DNA from: DATIBL01 sp035457505
GTDB lineage: Bacteria > Patescibacteriota > Minisyncoccia > Phycocordibacterales > UBA6899
DNA: 6,871 nucleotides
Direction: 5' to 3'
Assembly: GCA_035457505.1 (NCBI GenBank)
Contig: DATIBL010000067.1
Location: forward strand, 1-6,871
Position numbers and translations under genes: made by a program
Part shown: piece after piece, positions 1-5,827 of the stretch
How positions within the stretch are numbered: the first letter of the stretch is position 1
How the letters are laid out: every line of letters starts with the position of its first letter
The notes under the pieces: model-generated
The model's database searches: none
What the model was told of the DNA's origin: nothing
Seen by the model: the letters and a program-made list of their open reading frames with translations, nothing else

Positions 1-2049
1 CGGCTGTTTGTTTGTTTTCTGGAACAGGAATTTGCCGACACGATCGCGAACGTCTTCTTTCACATATTCGAAGTTCACGCCCTTCATGCCTTTGCCGCAT
101 GCGTCCTCGACCGTCTTTTTGACGATCAGACGAGCCTGCGAGAGCATGTCTTGCGACTCTCGCACATAGACGAATCCGCGTGCGACGATATCAGGCGATT
201 TCATCAGCTTGCCGGAGCGCATGTCGACCGTCGCAACAATGACGACGATGCCTTCCTGGGCGAGCATCTGGCGGTCGCGGATGACCACCTCCTGCATGCC
301 GCCGACGGAGAATCCGTCCACTGCGATCATTTCCTTCGGCGCAGATTGCGGGAGGCGCACCATCTTCTCGCCTTTGTTGCGGATCTCGATAATTGCGCCG
401 TCGTCCGGGATGATGATATTGTCCCGCGGCGTTCCCGAGGCGACCGAGATCTCGGCGTGGGTGCGGAGGAAATAGTGGTATCCGTGGAGCGGGATGAAGA
501 ACTTCGGCTTGACCTTGGTATGGATCCACATGGTCTCGTCGCGGTTCGCGTGTCCGGAGGAATGCACGTCGGACGAGGCGTAATGAACGATGCGGCCGCC
601 CTGGCGCGAGAGGAGATCCTTCAAGCGCTGGACCGCACGCTCATTTCCCGGCACGACCGATGAAGAGAAGAGCACCGTGTCGCCCTCGCGAAGCTTCAGG
701 TACTTATGCTTCTTCATTGCCGCGCGATTAAGGGACGCGAATTCATCGCCCTGTGCGCCGGTCACGAGCATGATGATCCGATCCGGCGGGAATTGATCCA
801 TCTCCTCGATGGGAATCAGCGTGCCTTTCTTGAAATGGATCATGCCAGCCTTTTCGGCGAGCTCGATGTTGGTCTTCATGCTGCGCCCGTCGATCACGAC
901 TTTCTTGCCCATCACCTCCGCGTAGGCAATGATCGCGATGATGCGCTCAAGGAGAGAGGCGAACGTGGCAATGATGAGGCGTCCGCGCACGTCGCGGATG
1001 ATTCCTTCGATCGTGCGATGCACCTGCGGTTCCGGGATCGAAAAGCCCGGCTTCTCGCAGTTGGTCGAATCAGCCATGAGAACCAGAACCTTTTCCTTTG
1101 CGATCTTTCCGAATTCCTCCTCCTCCTCCTCCGTCGGAACGCCGCCAACATGGTTCAACTTGAGGTCACCGGTGTGCGCAATGACTCCGTACGGGGTCTC
1201 CACCATGACGCCCATTGAATCGGGGATCGTGTGTGTGACCTTGAAGAAGCGCACGGCGAGGTCGCCGAATGCGACGCGGTCGGTCGTCTCGACGATCTTG
1301 AGATCAATCGCGGGAACGTGTGGGAACTCGTCTTGGCGCTTCTTGATGATCATCGCGGTCAGATTGCGCGCGTAGATCGGTGGATTGCCGAGCTTGTCGA
1401 TCAGGTAGGGAATGCCGCCGATGTGATCGAGATGGCCGTGCGTGATGACCATCGCGCGGATCTTGTCCTTGCGATCCTCGAGATAGGTTGTGTCGGGAAG
1501 GATGTAGTCGATCCCCGGCGTGTTGTCGTCCTTGAACATGAATCCGCAATCGATGATGACGATATCGTTGCCGTATTCGACTGCGGCCATGTTGCGACCG
1601 ATCTCTTCGACGCCGCCCAAGATAACGATGCGGACGTCGCCGGGAGCGAGCGGCGGGATCGTCACCTTCTTCTTTTCGACGGCTTTGCGATCGTCGCGGG
1701 ATTCGAGGGCAAGATCGCGCGTGCGTTCAAAATGAATGCCGATGTCCTGGCGTGTTGAGCGACGCGGGCCTCCGGGGTGCGCAGGAGAGCGCCGTCCGGG
1801 TCCGCCGATGCCGGGCTTGCGCGGAGGGCGCGGGGCCGACGAGGCAGCACGCGCAGGGGATGCCACGGGCTTTGGCGCGCGCGCTGGCGCCTGCGGCGGG
1901 ACATTGCGGATCCCTGCCGCGCTAGCGCGGACGACGCGGATCGGGAGACGCGACCGCGGCGCGGGGGCAGCGGACGGAGAACGGGACATGCGCATGCGCG
2001 AACGCCCCGGGTCCTGCCGGTCGTTCGATGAAAAACTGCGTTCAGTCAT
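1..2049 (-). CDS. rnj: Ribonuclease J (RNase J), 3'-truncated by window edge
   Basis: Metallo-beta-lactamase/beta-CASP ribonuclease, an endo- and 5'-3' exonuclease for RNA maturation and decay in the cytoplasm. The frame is open for 683 codons to the edge. Visible motifs: HGHLDH at residues 204-209 (metal binding), THTIPDS at 272-278, HTGDLK at 292-297, the beta-CASP TFAS segment at 362-365, HSSGH at 496-500 and the metal-ligand region PLHGY at 521-525. These match the family's His/Asp ligand set. The end (VGKFLFQKT) is near the usual C-terminus, so probably only 10-20 residues are missing. Residues 1 to about 135 are an unusual extension rich in Pro, Arg, Ala and Ser; the catalytic fold starts near VRIVILGGVEEIGRN (139-153). 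The ATG at 2049 is the first in-frame ATG after the upstream gene's stop, which lies in the same frame. It has no Shine-Dalgarno. ATGs at codons 19 and 21 are alternatives. The function is secure; the start is less so. Confidence 0.95.
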   Translation of the reverse strand, partial: MTERSFSSNDRQDPGRSRMRMSRSPSAAPAPRSRLPIRVVRASAAGIRNVPPQAPARAPKPVASPARAASSAPRPPRKPGIGGPGRRSPAHPGGPRRSTRQDIGIHFERTRDLALESRDDRKAVEKKKVTIPPLAPGDVRIVILGGVEEIGRNMAAVEYGNDIVIIDCGFMFKDDNTPGIDYILPDTTYLEDRKDKIRAMVITHGHLDHIGGIPYLIDKLGNPPIYARNLTAMIIKKRQDEFPHVPAIDLKIVETTDRVAFGDLAVRFFKVTHTIPDSMGVMVETPYGVIAHTGDLKLNHVGGVPTEEEEEEFGKIAKEKVLVLMADSTNCEKPGFSIPEPQVHRTIEGIIRDVRGRLIIATFASLLERIIAIIAYAEVMGKKVVIDGRSMKTNIELAEKAGMIHFKKGTLIPIEEMDQFPPDRIIMLVTGAQGDEFASLNRAAMKKHKYLKLREGDTVLFSSSVVPGNERAVQRLKDLLSRQGGRIVHYASSDVHSSGHANRDETMWIHTKVKPKFFIPLHGYHYFLRTHAEISVASGTPRDNIIIPDDGAIIEIRNKGEKMVRLPQSAPKEMIAVDGFSVGGMQEVVIRDRQMLAQEGIVVIVATVDMRSGKLMKSPDIVARGFVYVRESQDMLSQARLIVKKTVEDACGKGMKGVNFEYVKEDVRDRVGKFLFQKTNKQP

Positions 2050-2060
2050 GAATGAGATAA

Positions 2061-2088
2061 AGAATAAGTGCGAATAATAGAGTGACAA
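2061..2088 (-). promoter_or_regulatory. Possible promoter for rnj, close to the ATG
   Basis: Reading the minus strand, TTGTCA (2088-2083) and TATTCT (2066-2061) are separated by 16 bases, in an AT-rich gap between the solute-binding-protein stop and the rnj ATG. Transcription would start around 2054, giving a leader of only a few bases. A second -10 candidate, TATTAT, lies at 2079-2074 but has a poorer -35. The match is moderate, and read-through from the upstream gene is equally possible. Confidence 0.35.
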
Positions 2089-2112
2089 AAAGAAAGGAAT
2101 GAAGAACGTCCG

Positions 2113-3888
2113 CTATTCGGCAACGCGCTCCATGCGGTCGCTGAAGAATTTCCAGACGCGCTCGCTTTCGACGTACCAATCGTGGACGGAGAGAAATCGC
2201 TCGCTCTCTGTCGTGACGATCCCGACCTCGAGCGCTTTGCGCTGCTTCGGGGACACGACATAGATGAAATCGGGGACATACAGGAAGACGGCGGGGCGGT
2301 CAGTGGCGATCTCTTCTTCGAATTTTCCAAGGAGCTCTTGCTGTTCTCTGGGATCAAGTGTCTTGCGGGCTTCCTCAAGCAGCTTATCCGCGGAGCGATT
2401 CGCATAGAGTGCGAGGTTCGATCCTGGGGCGTTGCGCTGCGATGAGTGCCAGTACGCGAAGGGATCGGGATTCCGGCCGGTGATCTCTCCGAAGAAGATC
2501 GCGTCGTATTTGCGGGGTGCGACGACTTCGGTCGAGAAGACCGTCTGTTCCGAGATCTTGAGCGTCACTTTTGCGCCGAGTGCTTCCCAGTTCTGCTTCA
2601 GGATCTCTGCGGTCTGTCGAAACTCAGGGATGCCGTCGAGGAGTGCGAGTGAGAATTCAAGGTGCTCAGTGGTTTTCTTGCGCTTGTCGGTCTTCGTCCA
2701 GACTTGTCCCGCTTCGTCGAATTTCCATCCGCCATCTTCGAGTACGGCACGCGCACGTTCGAGGTCGGGCACCGTCGCGGTTGCATGAGCGAGTGCGCTC
2801 GGATCGTTCGTTGCGCCGAAGGGGAGCGGACCGGCGACCGGTGTTGCGTATCCCCGGAACACGTCGCGAACGATGCGCTCACGGTCGACGGCAAGCTCGA
2901 GCGCTTCTCGGACAGACGCATCGGCAAAGATCGGGCGTTCGGTCTGATTGAAGAACACCGCATAGACGCGAGGGAGCTTTCCGAGCACGATTGGAACGTT
3001 GTGCGTGCGGTAGGTTTCCGCATGGACAGGATCCACGGCGCTCATTTGATCGATCTCGCCCTTTTCGAAAGCAGCCAGCAGATCTTTGTTGTTGCCGTAC
3101 AGGCGGATCGTGAGATTCGTGATGTACGGTTCTCCGAGGGCGTAGCGCGGGAATGCGCGAAGCTCGTAGGACGTCGGGAGCCGAGTCTCCTTGTCTTCGA
3201 CAAGGTCGGCGATCATGTACGGACCCGACCCGATCGGCTCGAGATTGAGATAGCTCAAGTCGAACTGGTCGTTCCCGACATGCTGCCACACGTGCTTCGG
3301 AAGAATGCCCATCGTCAAATTTTCGAGGAACCGTGGAAACGGCTTCTTGAGGGTAAAGACGATCGTGCGCTCATCTGGTGTTTCGATGCCGACGTCGTCA
3401 AAACTCGCGCGGCGGAGGCTCTTGACCGCAAGACCGGGATCGCGCGCCTTTTCGATCGTGAATGCGATGTCTGCGGACGTGATCGGCTCTCCGTCGTGCC
3501 AGGTGAGCTCCGGTCGCAGGGCGATCGTGTAGACGAGGCCATCCGGCGAGATCGTATAGGACTCGGCGAGATCAGGGACAAGCTCTCCAGACGGAAGCGG
3601 TTTCATGAGGCCCGAATATATGAGCGCGGTCATGTCGCGGTCCGCATCGAAGCGTGCGAGGATCGGATTGATATAGCGCGGCCAGCCGATCACGCCTTCT
3701 GAGATCGCGCCGCCATGCTCGGGAACTTCGACGAGGTATCGGTCGCCGATCTGTCCGAGGAGGCCGAACGATGATGCAAGAAAGACGATCGTGCACAGCC
3801 AGAAGACAGCCCGGGCTGGCCGGGGAAGCGTTGCGACTGCCTTGGTCGCGAAACGCACTGTCGAAGAACCAGGATCTCGTTGTGTCAT
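2113..3888 (-). CDS. ABC-type extracellular solute-binding protein, family 5 (peptide-binding type), membrane-anchored
   Basis: A 591-residue protein of the DppA/OppA/NikA superfamily (SBP_bac_5), whose members capture peptides or similar ligands outside the membrane. After a basic N-terminus, one hydrophobic segment at about residues 27-47 (AVFWLCTIVFLASSF) looks like an uncleaved signal anchor. No lipobox Cys follows it, so it is probably tethered by this helix. Family hallmarks: GWPRYINP (68-75), the DADRDMTALIYSGL region, LRPELTWHDGEPITSADIAF (124-143) and EPIGSGPY (217-224). Length is normal. The ATG at 3888 was chosen because GGAG lies 6 bases upstream; an in-frame TTG at 3909 would add 7 residues but has no ribosome site. 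No permease or ATPase gene is adjacent, so the transport partner and ligand are unknown. It lies between secG and rnj on the same strand. Confidence 0.9.
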   Translation of the reverse strand: MTQRDPGSSTVRFATKAVATLPRPARAVFWLCTIVFLASSFGLLGQIGDRYLVEVPEHGGAISEGVIGWPRYINPILARFDADRDMTALIYSGLMKPLPSGELVPDLAESYTISPDGLVYTIALRPELTWHDGEPITSADIAFTIEKARDPGLAVKSLRRASFDDVGIETPDERTIVFTLKKPFPRFLENLTMGILPKHVWQHVGNDQFDLSYLNLEPIGSGPYMIADLVEDKETRLPTSYELRAFPRYALGEPYITNLTIRLYGNNKDLLAAFEKGEIDQMSAVDPVHAETYRTHNVPIVLGKLPRVYAVFFNQTERPIFADASVREALELAVDRERIVRDVFRGYATPVAGPLPFGATNDPSALAHATATVPDLERARAVLEDGGWKFDEAGQVWTKTDKRKKTTEHLEFSLALLDGIPEFRQTAEILKQNWEALGAKVTLKISEQTVFSTEVVAPRKYDAIFFGEITGRNPDPFAYWHSSQRNAPGSNLALYANRSADKLLEEARKTLDPREQQELLGKFEEEIATDRPAVFLYVPDFIYVVSPKQRKALEVGIVTTESERFLSVHDWYVESERVWKFFSDRMERVAE

Positions 3889-3894
3889 CGGAGA

Positions 3895-3898
3895 CTCC
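3895..3898 (-). promoter_or_regulatory. Shine-Dalgarno (GGAG) deciding the solute-binding-protein start
   Basis: GGAG on the minus strand sits 6 bases before the ATG at 3888. It favours that start over the in-frame TTG at 3909. Confidence 0.7.
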
Positions 3899-3918
3899 AC
3901 AGCTAACAATGTTCATCT

Positions 3919-3924
3919 ATTATA
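3919..3924 (-). promoter_or_regulatory. Candidate -10 box (TATAAT) for the solute-binding-protein gene
   Basis: A perfect TATAAT on the minus strand lies 30 bases upstream of the ATG at 3888, predicting a leader of about 24 nt that contains the Shine-Dalgarno. The -35 region is poor: GTGCAA or similar, about 17-18 bases upstream, within a CCCC-loop-GGGG inverted repeat. The rest of the 3889-4011 gap is GC-rich; I see no clear terminator for secG in it. Confidence 0.55.
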
Positions 3925-4011
3925 CCCCGCACTGCGCCCCCTTTGCACGGGGAGAACGCGAAATGCTCGTTCCGGGGAGGGACGAGTCCGCGCGCGCGAT
4001 CGAGGTCGAAA

Positions 4012-4251
4012 CTACGCAGCGATGAATTTCGCCGCGAAGCTCGCGAGCACGAACACCACCGCAAGCGCGATGGTCGCATAAAACAGCACCTTTTCGAACC
4101 CGCGCCGGGTGTAGACCGTTCCGGACGATCCGTCTCCTCCGCCGAGCGCGCCGCCCAGCTCTGAGCCGGAGCGCTGCAGCAAAATGAGGCCGATCATCAA
4201 GATCGACACGATCACCTGCACCCAGGGAAGGGCATTCTTGAGCAGTTCCAT
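4012..4251 (-). CDS. secG: Preprotein translocase subunit SecG
   Basis: A 79-residue inner-membrane protein of the SecYEG channel, which stimulates Sec-dependent protein export. It has the classic SecG plan: a first membrane helix (about residues 8-25, VQVIVSILMIGLILLQ), the cytoplasmic Gly/Ser-rich link RSGSELGGALGGGDGSS (27-43), the conserved TRRGFEKVLFYATI (48-61) and a second helix to about residue 76. Length is typical. The frame stays open further upstream, but homology begins at the ATG at 4251 and the promoter below lies directly before it, so the longer reading is rejected. There is no Shine-Dalgarno; the bases before the ATG are CCTCCCTAC. The predicted transcript begins 0-3 bases before the ATG. 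It is followed on the same strand by the solute-binding-protein gene. Confidence 0.93.
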   Translation of the reverse strand: MELLKNALPWVQVIVSILMIGLILLQRSGSELGGALGGGDGSSGTVYTRRGFEKVLFYATIALAVVFVLASFAAKFIAA

Positions 4252-4260
4252 GTAGGGAGG

Positions 4261-4289
4261 AGCATAGCAAAAGGGGTCCCGGAAGTCAA
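4261..4289 (-). promoter_or_regulatory. secG promoter, predicted leaderless
   Basis: On the minus strand TTGACT (4289-4284), a 17-base spacer and TATGCT (4266-4261) form a good sigma-70-type promoter. Only 9 bases separate the -10 box from the secG ATG at 4251, so the expected start site falls at or within about 3 bases of the ATG. The -35 box overlaps the T-tract of the upstream terminator. Confidence 0.7.
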
Positions 4290-4315
4290 AAGAAAGGCGC
4301 CGCATGGGCGGCGCC
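4288..4315 (-). terminator. Rho-independent terminator of the small-gene operon
   Basis: A perfect 8-bp GC stem (GGCGCCGC at 4315-4308 and GCGGCGCC at 4303-4296, minus strand) encloses a 4-base loop and is followed by TTTCTTTT (4295-4288). It lies 28 bases after the stop of the last small gene, at 4344. On the plus strand the stem is followed by TGAAATAC, so it acts only in the minus direction. Confidence 0.88.
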
Positions 4316-4343
4316 TGAAATACGACTGATGTATTTCCTCCAT

Positions 4344-4589
4344 CTATACAAGGGGATAGACAACGCTTCCCCAGATCTTGGTGATCTCCTTCGCGACCGA
4401 ATTTGCCTCTTCGCGAGACAGGTCTTTTGAGGCAATGCCGCCTCCGCCGCGGAGTTCGACTCGAACGCCGAATCGTCCATGTAACCTTTCGTCGACGACA
4501 ACACAGGCGATCTCCCACACGTCCACCGTTGCGAAATCTGGGAAGCCTCTGATGTTTTCGAAATCGTGCAGATCTACGTTGCGTGACAT
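4344..4589 (-). CDS. Small protein of unknown function, paralogue of the upstream gene
   Basis: An 81-residue protein that I do not recognise. The start is well supported: AAGGAG lies 6 bases before the ATG, inside the last codons of the previous gene, and only one base separates that gene's TGA from this ATG, so translational coupling is likely. Features: an N-terminal LHDF, DVWEIACVVV at about 23-32 (beta-strand-like), VRVELRGGGG at 42-51, then a helix with SREEANSVAKEITKIW at 58-73. The ELR.GGG core and the EAN...A..IT.IW helix are shared with the neighbour, so the two arose by tandem duplication. It has no signal peptide, membrane helix or metal-binding cluster. It is the last gene of the cluster, before the terminator. 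Confidence 0.8.
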   Translation of the reverse strand: MSRNVDLHDFENIRGFPDFATVDVWEIACVVVDERLHGRFGVRVELRGGGGIASKDLSREEANSVAKEITKIWGSVVYPLV

Positions 4590-4590
4590 G

Positions 4591-4872
4591 TCATACTCCT
4601 TCCTTTGCAAGGACTTGTTTCCAGATCGCGGTGATCTGCTCGGCGATGTCATTCGCCTCCTGTTCTGATAGTAGGCCAATCGAACGTATTTCGCCTCCAA
4701 ACGAGCATGATCCGCCACCACGGCGAAGTTCGATGCAGACCTCATAGAACTTAACGTATCCGCAAAAGTAGGAATCGGGGGTAATGGCGAAGATCTCACT
4801 GGCGTCGACTGGTCTCGAATGGGCGAAGCCGGCGAACTTGTGAAGTTCGATCAGTCTTTCGGGGTGCAGCAT
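4591..4872 (-). CDS. Small protein of unknown function, tandem paralogue
   Basis: A 93-residue protein that I do not recognise. AAGGAG 6 bases upstream fixes the ATG at 4872; the frame runs further upstream but has no ribosome site there and would overlap the preceding gene. It begins MLHPERLIELHKFAGF, then has DASEIFAI (23-30), a Tyr/Phe/Cys-containing strand (residues 35-49), VCIELRRGGG (45-54) and a C-terminal helix with SEQEANDIAEQITAIWKQV (69-87). The last two motifs and the LH.F...EI start match the following gene; the loop after GGG is about 7 residues longer here. Cysteines occur at 37, 46 and 56, without a recognisable zinc motif. It is probably cytoplasmic and co-transcribed with its neighbours; the gap to the preceding gene is 26 bases. 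Confidence 0.8.
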   Translation of the reverse strand: MLHPERLIELHKFAGFAHSRPVDASEIFAITPDSYFCGYVKFYEVCIELRRGGGSCSFGGEIRSIGLLSEQEANDIAEQITAIWKQVLAKEGV

Positions 4873-4898
4873 GGCCTGCTCCTTTTTTGAGATTGGTG

Positions 4899-5243
4899 TT
4901 ACTCCGGTTTTACGCCGTCGGGATCCCGGATCGGCATGATGCTTTTGCCAGTCATCAGGAGATTGTTGTACCACTCGAGCTCCTTGGGGGAGAGGAAGGT
5001 CGGGTCCTTGAGCGACGCGCGGATCTTGGCGTACTTGTCGCTTGTCAGGCCGATCGCAGTTGCGACCTCTTCTTTTGTTTGGCCGGTGAGCTTTGCAATG
5101 CGCCGGAGTGCGACATGCGTGAGCATCAGTATTCTGCGCTCGACGAGAAGCGCCTCGCGTTCGGGGTGTCCGACGCAGAGGACGCGCCGTGCATGCTCCA
5201 TCCGTTCGGCGACGAGTTCAACGGTGAGTTCCGGTTGGCACAT
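4899..5243 (-). CDS. Small protein of unknown function with a possible helix-turn-helix
   Basis: A 114-residue protein, first in the three-gene cluster. GGAGG 5 bases before the ATG at 5243 and a near-consensus promoter upstream support it as a real gene. The N-terminal half is charged and helical (about 1-52). Residues 56-78 (TKEEVATAIGLTSDKYAKI within them) fit the spacing of a helix-turn-helix: helix, Gly-Leu-Thr-Ser turn, recognition-like helix. The tail includes FLSPKELEWYNNLLM (83-97) and a Pro/Asp-rich end. If it binds DNA it could regulate its own divergent promoter region, but that is inference; the segment could also be an ordinary helical hairpin. I cannot assign a family. No membrane segment or signal peptide is visible. 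Confidence 0.78.
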   Translation of the reverse strand: MCQPELTVELVAERMEHARRVLCVGHPEREALLVERRILMLTHVALRRIAKLTGQTKEEVATAIGLTSDKYAKIRASLKDPTFLSPKELEWYNNLLMTGKSIMPIRDPDGVKPE

Positions 5244-5285
5244 GATTGCCTCCGTAGGTTGGTTGTGGGGAGCGACCTGTGCGCA

Positions 5286-5313
5286 ATTGTATCATAAAAT
5301 ATAGAAATGTCAA
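5286..5313 (-). promoter_or_regulatory. Promoter of the small-gene operon
   Basis: On the minus strand a perfect TTGACA (5313-5308), a 16-base AT-rich spacer and TACAAT (5291-5286) preceded by an extended -10 TG make a strong sigma-70-type promoter. The predicted leader to the ATG at 5243 is about 36 nt and carries a good Shine-Dalgarno. Confidence 0.85.
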
Positions 5314-5317
5314 TGTT

Positions 5318-5346
5318 TTGACTCGCATGCACTGCGCTCATATAAT
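5318..5346 (+). promoter_or_regulatory. groESL promoter
   Basis: TTGACT (5318-5323), a 17-base spacer and a perfect TATAAT (5341-5346) give a strong housekeeping-type promoter. Transcription should start near 5353-5356, about 120 nt before the groES ATG. No CIRCE repeat (TTAGCACTC/GAGTGCTAA) is present. The -35 box lies 4 bases from that of the divergent operon. Confidence 0.85.
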
Positions 5347-5355
5347 ACGTCCGCA

Positions 5356-5463
5356 ATGGCCGTTCTCGGTCTTTGGATCGTGCAAGGGTCATGGGTGTTC
5401 TCTCGAAGCGACCAATCGGCCGCTTCCTGGGTTTCACCGGTTATGAGCATTTATCAGCGCTAA
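5356..5463 (+). CDS. Possible 35-residue leader ORF before groES
   Basis: An ATG 9 bases after the groESL -10 box opens 35 codons ending in TAA, 11 bases before the groES ATG and in a different frame from it. The peptide begins MAVLGLWIVQGSW and holds three Trp. The spacing from the -10 box to the ATG equals that of secG, so this ATG would lie at the very 5' end of the mRNA and could be read as leaderless. Translation ending just before groES could explain initiation of groES without a Shine-Dalgarno. An ORF of this length arises easily by chance, and no family is recognised, so this is a hypothesis. Confidence 0.3.
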   Translation: MAVLGLWIVQGSWVFSRSDQSAASWVSPVMSIYQR

Positions 5464-5474
5464 TCGATAGCAAT

Positions 5475-5795
5475 ATGGCAAAAGGAGGAAAGTCGGCACA
5501 GCTCGTCCCCCTGGGCGACAAAGTGCTGATCAAACCGCTCGACGCAAAAGGCGAGCAGAAGACCGCTTCGGGGATCATTCTCCCGGGCAAGGAGGGTTCG
5601 GAGAAACAGGAAAAGGGCGAAGTGCTCGCCACTGGTCCGGGCCGCTTCGGTGACGATAATGAGCGCATTCCGATGTCCGTGAAGAAGGGTGATATTGTCC
5701 TCTATAAGAGAGGCTATTCCGCCGAGGAGATCGATTGGGAGGGCGAGGAATATGTTCTCGTCGCTGAGTCCGACGTGCTCGCACTCGTGCAGTAA
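5475..5795 (+). CDS. groES: Co-chaperonin GroES
   Basis: A 106-residue GroES (Hsp10), the heptameric lid that closes the GroEL chamber during ATP-driven protein folding in the cytoplasm. The canonical order is present: LVPLGDKVLIKPLD (10-23), the mobile loop EQKTASGIILPG (27-38) that docks on GroEL, KGEVLATGPGRFG (47-59), KKGDIVLYKRGY (70-81) and the end GEEYVLVAESDVLALV (90-105). Length is slightly above the usual 95-100 because of an N-terminal MAKGGKSAQ. The ATG at 5475 has no Shine-Dalgarno; an AAAAGGAGG stretch lies just after the ATG, in codons 2-5. An in-frame ATG at 5391 and TTG at 5373 would add 28 and 34 residues with no GroES homology, so they are rejected. It is followed by groEL after 32 bases. 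Confidence 0.96.
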   Translation: MAKGGKSAQLVPLGDKVLIKPLDAKGEQKTASGIILPGKEGSEKQEKGEVLATGPGRFGDDNERIPMSVKKGDIVLYKRGYSAEEIDWEGEEYVLVAESDVLALVQ

Positions 5796-5827
5796 ACCCT
5801 GCAATTATCCATTTACAGCAAAACCGT

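Noticed and set aside
1114..1131. Six-codon GAG/GAA run in rnj as a slippage or phase-variation tract
   Set aside because: It is a trinucleotide repeat, so length changes would keep the frame, and it lies in an acidic loop position where other RNase J proteins also carry several Glu/Asp residues.
706..1758. Long plus-strand open frames (706-1218 and 1231-1758)
   Set aside because: They are antisense to the continuous RNase J frame, whose catalytic motifs are clearly present on the other strand.
2662..3702. 346-codon open frame on the plus strand
   Set aside because: It is antisense to the well-supported solute-binding-protein gene, has no recognisable domain, and is expected in GC-rich coding DNA where stops are rare on the opposite strand.
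3925..4011. Hairpins in the secG to solute-binding-protein gap as a terminator or small RNA
   Set aside because: The CTCGTCC/GGAACGAG and CCCC/GGGG dyads are not followed by a T-tract and are unsurprising in such GC-rich sequence; no tRNA-like fold was seen.
4252..4518. Longer in-frame version of secG (168 residues)
   Set aside because: The extension would run through the terminator hairpin, the secG promoter and the end of the preceding gene.
5313..5360. CIRCE/HrcA operator before groESL
   Set aside because: The TTAGCACTC-N9-GAGTGCTAA repeat is absent; ACTCGCATGCACTGCGCTC in the spacer holds only short imperfect dyads.
5373..5474. In-frame N-terminal extension of groES (TTG 5373 or ATG 5391)
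   Set aside because: GroES homology starts just after the ATG at 5475; the extra residues resemble no GroES, and the stretch is better explained as untranslated or separately read leader.
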